From: Saxidomus purpurata
Taxonomy: Eukaryota; Mollusca; Bivalvia; Venerida; Veneridae
Length of the DNA stretch: 64,000 nt
Assembly (NCBI GenBank): GCA_022818135.1
Contig: JAFMSR010000005.1
Span: 18,482,716 to 18,546,715, forward strand
Direction of reading: 5' to 3'
Shown here one piece after another: positions 32,611-44,100 of this stretch. A program made the position numbers and the translations under genes. Numbering within the stretch: position 1 is the first letter of the stretch; the number at the start of each line of letters is the position of its first letter. A model generated the notes under the pieces. The model saw only the letters and a program-made list of their open reading frames with translations, searched no databases and was not told the DNA's origin.

Positions 32611-32655
32611 GAGGTACGACAGGAATCTAGCGATCACGATAGATCAGCATAGGCT

Positions 32656-32923
32656 CTGCCCTGTGCTTATAAACGTTTCTTGAGCACAATCTCATGCTCA
32701 GCACAAAATCATGCTCAAGTAATATGAAGTCAATCAAAGTTATATTTATATACAAAGTTGGATTTATTGTAAAGATGTATCAGCTCAAGAAGAGACCTTC
32801 TGATTATTGTTATGGAACCAGACTTTGTGGAACAATATAACCTGAATTTATTCCATATTTCTTGAGCATGATTTTGTGCTGAGCATGAGATTGTGCTCAA
32901 GAAACGTTTATAAGCACAGGGCC
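32656..32923. mobile_element. MITE with 62-bp terminal inverted repeats
   Basis: Left end GCCCTGTGCTTATAAACGTT to about 32717; right end from 32862 is its reverse complement, ending AACGTTTATAAGCACAGGGC, with one or two changes. Inside each arm CTTGAGCATGATTTTGTGCT adds a further self-complementary pattern. The 144-bp middle is unrelated, AT-rich and non-coding. I could not define a target duplication with certainty. Confidence 0.9.
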
Positions 32924-34254
32924 AGGTGAGCTAAAAAATACATTTTATAGATCTGCAGGCCAGTGATTATAAAACTGTGTGCATGCTCGACTCCGTTTGT
33001 TCATGAAATGTGTTTTTTTCCCACAGAGAAGCAATTTCGGAATTCACTTAAAATTTATATGTCAAGCAAGTAAGGCATATTATATTAAGAATTTATTAAA
33101 TGTTTTAATATTAAATTGATTAAAAGTTTTCACCAAAAACTGAGTCGACATGAAAAATGAGTGGTTAACTCTGCATTATCCATCCTCAGTGTTCCCACCG
33201 ATCTGGAGATGAACTGATGGTAGTCTCACATGTACATGTATGTGTAGATATATACACTGGGTACGTTAAAGAACCAAGGGGTCTACTCGTTTAGAGCTAG
33301 GGTCTGGTACTCGGATTCCCTTATATTTGCATCTGTCTCTTCAATATACGCCTGACACGAGTCTTGGCAAGTTCATCCATGGAGAAACACCAGCGTCGGC
33401 CGGGACATTCGAAATGATGGAACATGAAACAAGTTTGATAATCACGGTGAGGGCTGAGTGACAACATTCATATACATGTATAGTATCATTTGGAATGAGA
33501 TTTTGCTATGTCGAGGGTCTGTCTTGTCTTGTAAGTACATGTAATGTAAATGTGTACGCGTACGTGTGTGTGCTTTGGTGTATTGGTAAATGTGTTTGCA
33601 TGTTTGATCGTATTTTTATTCTATTATGTTTTAGATTATAAGCCTACGGGTGGCCTCTTCGAAAAAAAGAACTGTGCATGTCTTAATGAGTTATCAAGTA
33701 CAGTAGCAGTAGCAGTAGCAGTAGTAGTAGTAGTAGTAGTAGTAGTAAAGGTATATCTCTTAAATTTCTGTACATCTCAACGCAACAAGCCTAATATAGA
33801 GGCAGTTTACATGGAATACTGATGGGCATTTCAATTCATTGTGTGAAGATTATAATTGTCCAATCCCATTTCAAATCATATATCAGCATACACAAAAACA
33901 AAATAAGCAAATTACCTGGGTGCAAATCCGACAAGAACACCTTCCCACCATTATAGTTGCGGTATCTTGTATATTGGTATGTCATTTTTTTTAATTTATA
34001 CAACTTTTGTTTTAAAAAACCCACTTTAATTTGTGGAATAGACTTCTTTCATATACAAACTTTTGAATTACAAAATTTCACTTTACAATGTTAAAATTAT
34101 AACAGTTAATCGTATTAAAATTATTTTAGCCAAACGCTTTAACCATTTTAAATACTACTAATCCGTTTAAGTATGTGTTCAAGACAAGGTTAAACTTACA
34201 GTGTAAATAGGAGTTTGCTTTACAAATTTTCAACTCTTTAGATATGGAAGGCCG
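32924..34254. other. Unannotated DNA with a SINE tail and a microsatellite
   Basis: 33184-33300 resembles the 3' half of the SINE at 45810 (GATCTGGAGATGAACTGATG, GGTAGTCTCACATGT, ACACTGGGTACGTTAAA). (CAGTAG)n/(GTA)n runs from about 33701 to 33748. Nothing else recognised. Confidence 0.55.
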
Positions 34255-34261
34255 ATGGGTC

Positions 34262-35122
34262 AAGCTTATTGCTAATTGCTTTTTGTTAATTTCTATGGAA
34301 GATCGGTGGGTCATGCTAATTGCTAAATGCTTTTTGCTAATTGGAAGGCCGGTGGGTCATGTTAATTGCTAAATGTTTTTGCTAATTGCATTTTGCTAAA
34401 TGTTTTTTTGGTTCGTGGATCATGTTAATTGCTAACTGCTTTTTGCTAACTGCTTTTTACTAAATGCTTTTTGTCAGTTATTGCTAACTGCCTTTTGCTG
34501 ATTGCTTTTTGCAAAATGCTTTTTGCTAATTGCTTTTTGCTAAATGTTTTTTGGTTCGTGGATCATGTTAATTGCTAACTGCTTTTTGCTAACTGCTTTT
34601 TACTACATGCTTTTTGACAGTTATTGCCTTTTGCTGATTGCTTTTTGCAAAATGCTTTTTGCTGATTGCTTTTTGCTAGTTGCTTTTTGTTAATTGCTAT
34701 TTGCTTCTTGCAACATTGCTTTTTGCTAATTGCTTTTTGCTATTTGCTAATTGTTTTGCTAATTGCTTTTTACTAAATGCTTTTTGACAGTTATTGCTAA
34801 CTGCCTTTTGCTGATTGCTTTTTGCAAAATGCTTTTTGCTGATTGCTTTTTGCTAGTTGCTTTTTGTTAATTGCTATTTGCTTCTTGCAACATTGCTTTT
34901 TGCTAATTGCTTTTTGCTATTTGCTTTTGCTAAATGCTAATTGTCTTTAGCTGATCTTTTTATGCAAAATGCTTATTGCCAATTGCTTTTTGCTAATTGT
35001 AATTTGCTTTTTGCTTATTGCTTTTTGACCTAAAGAAAAGCATGACAATACAATATGTTTATTGTGCAAAAAGCATTTGGCAAATAGCAATTAGCATTTA
35101 GCAATCAACATTTAGCAAAAAG
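34262..35122. repeat. TTTTTGCTAATTGC minisatellite with higher-order units and an inverted end
   Basis: Variants of GCTTTTTGCTAATTGC, 12-16 bases each, run for about 800 bases. Above this is a longer period of roughly 190-230 bp: TTTTTTGGTTCGTGGATCAT opens a block twice (near 34405 and 34548), and TTGCTTCTTGCAACATTGCT recurs near 34700 and 34878. After a short non-repeat stretch the last 65 bases (GCAAAAAGCATTTGGCAAAT...) are the same motif in reverse complement, so the end can fold back on the array. Confidence 0.85.
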
Positions 35123-35125
35123 CAG

Positions 35126-37300
35126 TTCGGACACCTAGATTGACATAAGTCCTTAGCTTTCGGATACCTAGATTGACATAAGTCCTTAGCTTTCGGATAC
35201 CTAGACTGGCGTTAGTCCTTAGCTTTCGGACACCTAGATTGACATAAGTCCTTAGCTTTCGGATACCTAGACTGGCGTTAGTCCTTTAGACTGGAGTTAA
35301 TTCGTCCTTAGCTTTCGGACACCTAGACTGGCATTAGTCCTTAGCTTTCGGACACCTAGATTGGCATTAGTCCTTAGCTTTCGGACACCTAGACTGGCAT
35401 TAGTCTTAGCTTTCGGACACCTAGACTGGCATTAGTCCTTAGCTTTCGGACACTTAGACTGGCGTTAGTCCTTAGCTTTCGGACACCTAGACTGGCATTA
35501 GTCCTTAGCTTTCGGACACCTAGACTGGCATTAGTCCTTAGCTTTCGGACACCTAGATTGGCATTAGTCCTTAGCTTTCGGACACCTAGACCGGCATTAG
35601 TCCTTAGCTTTCGGACACCTAGACTGGCATTAGTCCTTAGCTTTCGGACACCTAGACTGGCATTAGTCCTTAGCTTTCGGACACCTAGATTGGCATTAGT
35701 CCTTAGCTTTCGGACACCTAGATTGACATAAGTCCTTAGCTTTCGGACACCTAGACTGGCGTTAGTCCTTAGCTTTCGGACACCTAGATTGACATAAGTC
35801 CTTAGCTTTCGGACACCTAGATTGACATAAGTCCTTAGCTTTCGAATACCTAGACTGGCGTTAGTCCTTAGCTTTCGGACACCTAGATTGGCATTAGTCC
35901 TTAGCTTTCGGACACCTAGACTGGCATTAGTCCTTAGCTTTCGGACACCTAGACTGGCATTAGTCCTTAGCTTTCGGACACCTAGATTGGCATTAGTCTT
36001 TAGCTTTCGAATACCTAGACTGGCGTTAGTCCTTAGCTTTCAGACACCTAGATTGACATAAGTCCTTAGCTTTCGGATACCTAGATTGACATAAGTCCTT
36101 ATCTTTCGGATACCTAGATTGACATAAGTCCTTAGCTTTCAGACACCTAGATTGACATAAGTCCTTAGCTTTCGGATACTTAGACTGGCGTTAGTCCTTA
36201 GCTTTCGGACACCTAGATTGACATAAGTCCTTAGCTTTCGGACACCTAGACTGGCATTAGTCCTTAGCTTTCGGACACCTAGATTGACATAAGTCCTTAG
36301 CTTTCGGACACCTAGATTGACATAAGTCCTTAGCTTTCAGACACCTAGATTGACATAAGTCCTTAGCTTTCAGACACCTAGATTGACATTAGTCCTTAGC
36401 TTTCGGATACCTAGATTGACATAAGTCCTTAGCTTTCAGACACCTAGATTGACATAAGTCCTTAGCTTTCGGACACCTAGACTGGCGTTAGTCCTTAGCT
36501 TTCGGACACCTAGATTGACATAAGTCCTTAGCTTTCAGACACCTAGATTGATATTAGTCCTTAGCTTTCGGACACCTAGATTGACATAAGTCCTTAGCTT
36601 TCGGAAACATAGACTGGCGTTAGTCCTTAGCATTCGGACACCTAGATTGACATAAGTCCTTAGCTTTCGGACACCTAGATTGACATAAGTCCTTAGCTTT
36701 CGGATACCTAGACTGGCGTTAGTCCTATGCTTTCGGACACTTAGATTGACATAAGTCCTTAGCTTTCGGACACCTAGATTGACATAAGTCCTTAGCTTTC
36801 GGATACCTAGACTGGCGTTAGTCCTTAGCTTTCGGACACCTAGATTGACATGAGTCCTTAGCTTTCGGACACCTAGATTGACCTAAGTCCTTAGCTTTCG
36901 GACACCTAGATTGACATAAGTCCTTAGCTTTCGGATACCTAGACTGGCGTTAGTCCTTAGCTTTCGGACACCTAGATTGACATAAGTCCTTAGCTTTCGG
37001 ACACCTAGATTGACATAAGTCCTTAGCTTTCGGACACCTAGATTGACATAAGTCCTTAGCTTTCAGACACCTAGATTGACATAAGTCCTTAGCTTTCGGA
37101 TACCTAGACTGGCGTTAGTCCTTAGCTTTCGGACACCTAGATTGACATAAGTCCTTAGCTTTCGGACACCTAGACTGGCGTTAGTCCTTAGCTTTCGGAC
37201 ACCTAGATTGACATTAGTCCAAAAGTCCTTAGCTTTCGGACACCTAGACTGACATAAGTCCTTAGCTTTCGGATACCTAGACTGGCGTTAGTCCTTAGAG
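35126..37300 (+). repeat. 33-bp satellite array, about 66 copies
   Basis: The unit is GGACACCTAG, a variable 11-mer, then TCCTTAGCTTTC. Two main forms of the 11-mer exist (ATTGACATAAG and ACTGGC[A/G]TTAG) plus recombinants (ATTGGCATTAG). The first third is rich in ACTGGC and ATTGGC forms; the last two thirds are mostly ATTGACATAAG with ACTGGCGTTAG every two to four units, suggesting a higher-order period near 99 bp. Breaks are rare (about 35286-35310 and 37218-37228). It directly follows the TTTTTGC array. No unique spacers and no cas genes, so it is not a CRISPR. Confidence 0.95.
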
Positions 37301-38242
37301 TCTTTTCAAACCACTCTACTTTTAAATGTCTTCTCTCAAAACGTGTCACAATATTAATGCCTTTTCTCAAAACGTGTCACAACATCTTCCTCTGACTGTT
37401 GGGATCAACTTGGTTAGAGATAGTTTTCTTGATAGATAGATTTAACAGAGCCTCGTTCCCGCAAAAACAGTTACCCTCGGTGACGGATATTTCGATCTGA
37501 ACCTCGAGCTCATGACAGAAACTATTAGTCTTTTGAAAACCTAAATCGAGCGAGAAGACGTTTTAAAATCTTCACAGAGCCTTAACTGAATATTCACCAA
37601 AATGTTTTAAAGATGTAATGGCGATATCGACTTATGTAGGCATCCGTAGCTCTTGGATCAAGACAAAAACGGTTATTACAATATCACTAGCAGAATATTA
37701 ACCCAAGTTTACTAAAATAGTAAACCGCTGTTCTGGATAGAAGAAGTAGAAGAAAAAAATGTTCTCAAAACTTACCTTTAGTCCTTCCGAAAACATTCAA
37801 TGATTCCCTCTCAAAGTTTCTGTAACGTTCATCGAGGTTTATTGAACAGATCGATAAATGTATACTTCAACGACGGAACAACACATAGTAACAAGATAAT
37901 TGTTAAATGAAACTAATATATTTGAATTTTGTGACTGATAAGGCTATATTTAATGAAAAGGTATTTCAATGATATCTACCTAAATTAAAGATATAGAGTA
38001 TCTACTGTTTGCATTTCGACGCACGTATTTCATTGGTATTAGATATATATATTGTGCAGATATTTAGAATGACCGAAGAATATTGTACTGACCGTAGGTA
38101 ATAAACGTGATAAAAGCATTCCGACGGTGTAAAGTCATAAAATGCGATCACGAGGTTAACAAATACCCTTCCTTTTATTCTGATCCTCAAAATAGCCCTA
38201 GTTTTACTAACGGTTGTAATGAAATCCTAAGTCTATCCAAAA
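37301..38242. other. Unannotated stretch
   Basis: Apart from a doubled TTCTCAAAACGTGTCACAA near 37330-37384, nothing is recognised. Confidence 0.4.
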
Positions 38243-40005
38243 CCTATGGAACAGTTTTGGTGCAAAAATTTCATTCAGCTTTCTGACATCTCATCTTGCA
38301 TTGTTACGTGTGCATTTGTCAATCTGATATCACATGTTTCTTTTTGACATGTTCTATGCTTAAAACTGGATAAATGATTACACTTTTCTGAAAGATGAAT
38401 TGTTGTATTCTACATTATTTCATTTATCAGTGTTCTGTATTTGCTATTAAACTGTACTTATATCAATCCTCTAACGGTCGAACTTACGTTGAACAAGCTT
38501 GCCAATTGGACGAACAATGCATATCATCATGCACTGTTGAAACGTGCACTCGCATTTTTACACCAGATGGCGTGTTTGCATAATCTCCGACAATTTTCGG
38601 CACCGTACCTTTAGGAAAATTATGTCCCCCCTATAAAATATGGGGGAGATATATTGTTTTGCCATGTCTGTCTGTCTGTCTATCTGTCAGCCCGGCCGCC
38701 CACCCACCTGGCTGCCTGCCTGCCTGCCTTCCAGCAAGGTCACAGTTAGAGATCAAAAGTCATATAACTAAATTTCGTTTCCGCTTCATATCTCTTGAAC
38801 CCCTTGAAGGATTTAATAATAACATCATACCATTGCAATTTGTCACTCCTAACTTGAGTGATTGAGCAGAAACCATTTTTCTATTTTTAGTAACAGTGAC
38901 CTTGACCTTAAACCAATGTGGTTGTTACATGCGCTTTGCACATCGTGTCACTATGGTGAATAGTTGTGTTGAGTTATTCTTAAATCCTACTAGAGGTTAG
39001 AGAGCGAACACGAAATATAGTCATATGACGTTTGATCTCTAACTGTGACCTTCATCTTGAGCCGGCGCAGTTTGTTCAAAAATTCTGCATACCGCGTAGT
39101 TGAGGTGAACATCTGACCTAAGTTCTCGAGGTTTCTGCACATCACGTAGTTGAGGTGAACATCTGATCTAAGTTTAATGAAAATCCTACGAGGGGTTTAG
39201 GAGATACGGAGCGGACACGAAATGCAAGGCTCAAACCTTTGACTTTGAGCTGTGACCTTGAGCCGGCACAGTTTGTTCACGGGTTCTGCACATCGTCTAG
39301 TTGAGGTGAACATCTGACCCAAGTTTCATGAAAATCCTTCGAGAGGTTTAGGAGATATGGAGCGGACACGATTTTGCCTGACAGACAGACGGACGGACGG
39401 ACATGGCAAAAACAATATATCTCCCAAAGACGGAACGGATTATTACCTAAGTGCCGAAAATTGTCGAAGATTATGAAAACGCGCCATCTGGTGTAATAAT
39501 GCGAGTGTACGTTTCAACAGTGCATGATGATATGCATTGTTATTCAAACTGGCATGCATTGTTTAACTTAGATATATATTATGCCATTGTCAGTATAACG
39601 TAGCTATATTGGTCTATATTAGCAGTTGGCTAATATGTGAAAACCATACATTTCAAGTATGACAAACGCATTAAGGAAAACATTTTGTTCCAGTACTATT
39701 TACAGAATGTTATGATGAGGGTATGATCGAACGACAGCCAAACAATGCAGTCAGGTTGTTCAACGTAAATTCGACCGGGTATTCAATCATCTTTAAATAT
39801 AAGTTCAGTTAAATAGCAAGTACAGAACACTGATATATAAAATACAGTCTCTCAGAAAGGTGTGATCATTTCTCCAGTTTTAAGCATAGAACGTACATGT
39901 CAAAAAAGAAACATGTAATATCAAATGAACAAATGCACACGTAACAATGCAAGATGGGATGTCAGGAGGCTGTATGTAATTTTTGCACCAAAACTGTTCC
40001 ATAAA
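38243..40005. repeat. Nested inverted repeat about 1.76 kb long
   Basis: The left arm from 38243 (GGAACAGTTTTGGTGCAAAA) through 38700 is mirrored by a right arm from about 39375 to 40005. Matching landmarks include TGCACTGTTGAAACGTGCAC, CAGATGGCG, CGACAATTTTCGGCA, GGGAGATATATTGTTTTGCC, CATGTCTGTCTGTCTGTC, and on the outside TTAAAACTGGA, CAAGATGAGATGTCA-like and ACGTGTGCATTTGT. The right arm has about 240 extra bases (39560-39800). The centre (38700-39375) holds two to three degenerate units of about 115 bp with GGTGAACATCTGACCTAAGT and TTTAGGAGATATGGAGCGGA. Confidence 0.85.
38640..39425. mobile_element. Inner element with GGGAGATATATTGTTTTGCC ends
   Basis: Its ends are the inner arm pair: GGGGGAGATATATTGTTTTG with CCATGTCTGTCTGTC on the left and the complement, ending ACAATATATCTCCC, on the right. 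The inside is the degenerate tandem body. It looks like a non-autonomous DNA element inserted in, or forming the core of, the larger palindrome. Confidence 0.6.
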
Positions 40006-40689
40006 AACCCATTACTCGTGGTCTAAGATTGACTCGAACTGTATATTGACTATTGCTGTCGCTAAACGTTCCTTATATAACCCATATCTTAGCCATGCAT
40101 ATACAGCAGTTTCATAGGATTTCAAAACATCTCCTGTTCTTGATTGTAAAATGATAAAACAAGTTTAACGGGGGTATTTTTCTTTGATAGACATATTTAG
40201 TAGTTTCAACGTTTCATCGCCGTGGTTCCGGCTTTTCAACACCGTATTATATCGCCTCCGAAAATGTACAAAAAATCTCAACGATAGTGATATCTGTTAT
40301 GCAAATTATGATCTTAATCTAACGTTTTAACAAATTATTAGGTAAATATAAACACTCATACCCATATAAGCAGGTGTAAGATAACTATTTTTTATTGAAG
40401 TGGCTGCTAGAATTTTTTCAAGTCGTCCGGTAACCAGGCGAGCAGCCTATACTAGTATGCTAGGCTAGTTCCAGATAATTAGAGTACATGGTGAATACCG
40501 AATTAAATCAGTTTGAAGGAGCCATTGAAGTAATTTGAAAATTCAAGAAACAAAGGGGAAATTTAAGGTACTGCTTGAATACTTCTAAAGATAGTCTATA
40601 CATACAATATATATATGTGTGTGTGTTAAAAAAATCCAACGTGCATAACCCCTTTGATACGGAAAATCAATAGTGCCACTTTGATGTGT
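40006..40689. other. Unannotated stretch
   Basis: AT-rich; no gene or repeat recognised. Confidence 0.4.
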
Positions 40690-41110
40690 TTCAATTGAAT
40701 TTTTCAACAAATTAAATTGAAAATTCAAGATACTAAGTTGAATATTTAAGATACTAAGTTGAATATTGAAGAAAATAAGTTGAAAATTCAAGAAAGTAAG
40801 TTGAAAATTCAAGATACTAAGTTGAAAATCAGTAAGTTGAAAATTCAACTAAATATCTTGAATATTCAACTTTCTATCTTGAATATTCAACTTTCTATCT
40901 TGAATTTTCAACTTAGTATCTTGAATATTCAACTTAGTATCTTGAATATTCAACTTACTAGCTATCTTGAATTTTCAACTTTCTATCTTGAATTTTCAAC
41001 TAAGTATCTTGAATATTCAACTAAGTATCTTGAATATTCAACTTACTATCTTGAATTTTCAACTTACTATCTTGAATTTTCAACTTAGTTATGTTGAAAA
41101 AATCAATTAA
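40690..41110. repeat. Hairpin-forming 21-22-bp minisatellite
   Basis: From about 40714 to 40850 the unit is GTTGAAAATTCAAGATACTAA (one strand shown in part); from about 40850 to 41093 the units are its reverse complement (TTAGTATCTTGAATATTCAA). The flanks (TTCAATTGAATTTTTCAAC and GTTGAAAAAATCAATT) are also inverted. Many units contain the palindrome TTGAATATTCAA. Open frames crossing it encode low-complexity NFQLSILNIQLS-type strings and are not genes. Confidence 0.9.
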
Positions 41111-44100
41111 AAAAAAACGAAGTCGCACTATTGGGCTTCCGTACTTTGGTTCAGATGTCCTGTCGCTAAAAGGAATAAAACAGATGGAATACCCGATTGC
41201 TACTGTATATAAGATCTGCATAGTTTATCTTTAAAGGGAATATTTTAGCTGCCATGATTGGAGTGCGTTAGTTCACGTCTTTATATTAGAGAATCCGGGA
41301 TTAAACGCGGTTGTTTTCTTATAAATTGTACTGTGTCCCTTGTAGTTCCTTGTCCCGAGAACTTGAGGCGCTACACATTTATACAATGAATGGGGCTACA
41401 AATGGAAACTGGACGAGTTATAAATTTTACCCATAGAATAGTACGTAGTCAGGCCACTTTCTGTTCTGTGTGGTAAAACCTGGGTTTTACTAGGGCATTT
41501 ATTATGAGACGATAACGATACTGCTTTATTCTATTCTGCATTACACTGCAACTTCCTGTCATAAAAGACGAGATGTCAACATTTTTGACTTTCGTTCCTG
41601 CATTCCAATAAACAAGACTATCATTTGTGCCTGGATACGCTGTAAGTTGCAAAAGGAAGCAGCCTTTCCGTCACTGTTTTTCCTTCACCTTTATCGTGTA
41701 CCAGCGAAACTGACATGCCTCGAATAAATTTGTCCAGATTTTTATTTTCATTTTTTTTAAAGGAAAGTAAGAAGTCGGACTTGTCGGGGTGTAATATTTT
41801 TGTTATGTCAAATAATTTGACTTACTATCTCTAATATGCTATTATATTAAGAATGAAAATTCATGGCATACTAGCAATCTAATGAATATTGGTTCTTTAC
41901 AAAATTGCCATAACTGGGGGAAATATCAACAGTCGCCCATAGCGAGTAAAACATCGACTGGGCGCGTAAGATTTGCAAGTTATGGGCCCAATTGGCGAGT
42001 TAAAAAAAATCGCGAAACTTTTCCGTTATTTAAAAAAAAATTCCGTTATTTTGATCCGTTTCGGGTAAAAGGCCATTCTGTTTTTAAACTACGTCACACG
42101 ACTAGATCCAAGATGGCAGCGCCCATGATTGAGGATTCCTATAATCCACGGCTGTTTTGGTCAACTGTCTTACAATGTGGCGTTATTTAGAAAATGTCAA
42201 TCAACCACATGGTCATATATGAAAACGTTTTACAACGTTTACAAATTTTCTTAGCCGATTGGGGTTAAAAACATTTCAGTATATGCTGGGCTCCTAAATA
42301 TTGTACTGGGCCCCTAAATTTGAAAAATTAGTAGCCCAGGTGACCCCTGGATAAAAAAAAGTTAATAGTTTTCTCTGCATAAAATTAGATTGACTCACAT
42401 GCAAGGCTTCGATAATTTGGTCAGCTCAATTGGTCCAGGCTGAGTCTCTTATTGATGTTGCAAATCATGTTACCCCATCCACTTCCCCAATACAGCGAGA
42501 GTTAATCACTTGTTTTATTATGCTGTTTTACAGTGATGTCATGCTCAAAATATATGATCTTACGTCAGAGCTACAGATAAGGTTTTGGTGTAATTGGGTA
42601 TTTACCCCATTACTTTTTCACCAATTGCTTTTTTTAGTTTTCAAATGAGTAACAAAATTTTTTTACCCCGTTACATTATGACCATTTGCTTTTTTTCTAG
42701 AAAGCAATTGCTTTTTTTAGAAAATCATTTGCGTATCGGGACAAAACTTGTTTACAAGATGAAGCCGGAAATACTAAATCTCTGCCGAGACTGGTTTACA
42801 ACTTGCTTAAAAAACGAAACATATGAAAAGGATTATCCCTGCCGATTCAATGTTCGCTATTTAGTGGAAAGTCATTGCTCGCTGAAACAGTCTATAAATA
42901 TGATTTCAGTTTATTTACTTTCGATACGCAGCGATTTTAAAAGCAAATGCGTAAACTTATTTTCCTTTGCTTTTCTGTACTCTAGGGTTGCTATTTCAAT
43001 TGCTTTTTTGCCGATTTTGTTTGCGTATTTACGCAAATACGCAGCTTATCTGTAGCTCTGTTACTTTTCAAAATTAATTTTATGTTGAAATTGATCAGTA
43101 TTTATTCATTTTTGAAGTTATTAGTTATTTAGAAAAGAAAAACAAGCAACTTATGTCTGCCGAGTTCAGCCAAATTGTTCGAGAAAATGCTTACAGTTGC
43201 ACCGTGAGACAGGACGTAATAAAAGCTGGTCTCTGGCTCCAGTCTTTGAAGGTCTTGGAAATGATCCATGTAATAATAAGCCATGACATAGCATAAATTA
43301 ATATTTTGTAATACATGCCCATTGTACTTTAGAATGCAAAAATTGTACGGTAACCTTTCAAAATTACAATGTTCTGGAAAAATAGGTCAACACATAATTG
43401 CTTCAAATTTAAAAATCGTCCATTTCAAAATGAACCAGGGGCTAGTAAAAATTTGATGGAAGACTTCCCCTGAGCTAAAATAGGGAGAAGTTTGAACTAA
43501 CAATTTGGCGGGGGGAGTAGAAGCATATTTGATCTTGTTTGTTTCAAAGCAAATTTTTAAACAAAAAAAAGTTGTTTGAAAATCAGGAAAGGCCTTTTTG
43601 TCAGACATCATCCGGACACAGGAATTTTAAGAGACCAATTTTCAGGCATTTTTTTGCGGAACAAAAAAAAAAGCACGCAAAAAACACACACACACACAAT
43701 GATTTTGTCATTCCCATCAAAAATGGGGGACCTATTAAACTCATGTTATAGGCTTATAAATGGCCAGTAGATGGTCGTTCATTGCAAGAACAGTGTAGGG
43801 TAAGTATTGGGGCTGTGCAATTATTGTAATAGAAAGTTAGATGACAAAATATCTACGGTAGCTGAATATAAAAATATCCAAAACAAAACGAAAATTCTTC
43901 TTGGTAAAATTTTGGGAAATAACAGATGAGTTATCAAATTCACCCTTCAACAAGTTAAACTGGAAAGTCTGAGGTACAAAACTCATTTTTGTTGGCTGGA
44001 AATACGACCGAGATACAAAAAGTGTACCTAATTTCGTGCGTTCTATTGATTTACCCACCAATCTTTGCCAACCTTTCAAACATGAAATTATTTATAGTTT

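Noticed and set aside
35126..37300. CRISPR-like regular repeat array
   Set aside because: The repeats are head to tail with no unique spacers, the host is an animal, and no cas genes are present. It is a 33-bp satellite.
40585..41088. NFQLSILNIQLS-type repetitive proteins on both strands
   Set aside because: Translation of the hairpin minisatellite; low complexity, no gene context.
41882..42190. 102-codon open frame with a CCAAGATGGCAGCGCCC motif near its end
   Set aside because: No family features. The motif looks like an isolated YY1-type site, and no donor or downstream exon could be linked.
42594..43055. 153-codon open frame
   Set aside because: AT-rich with phenylalanine- and serine-rich translation, no motifs, and its stretches derive from CAATTGCTTTTTT repeats.
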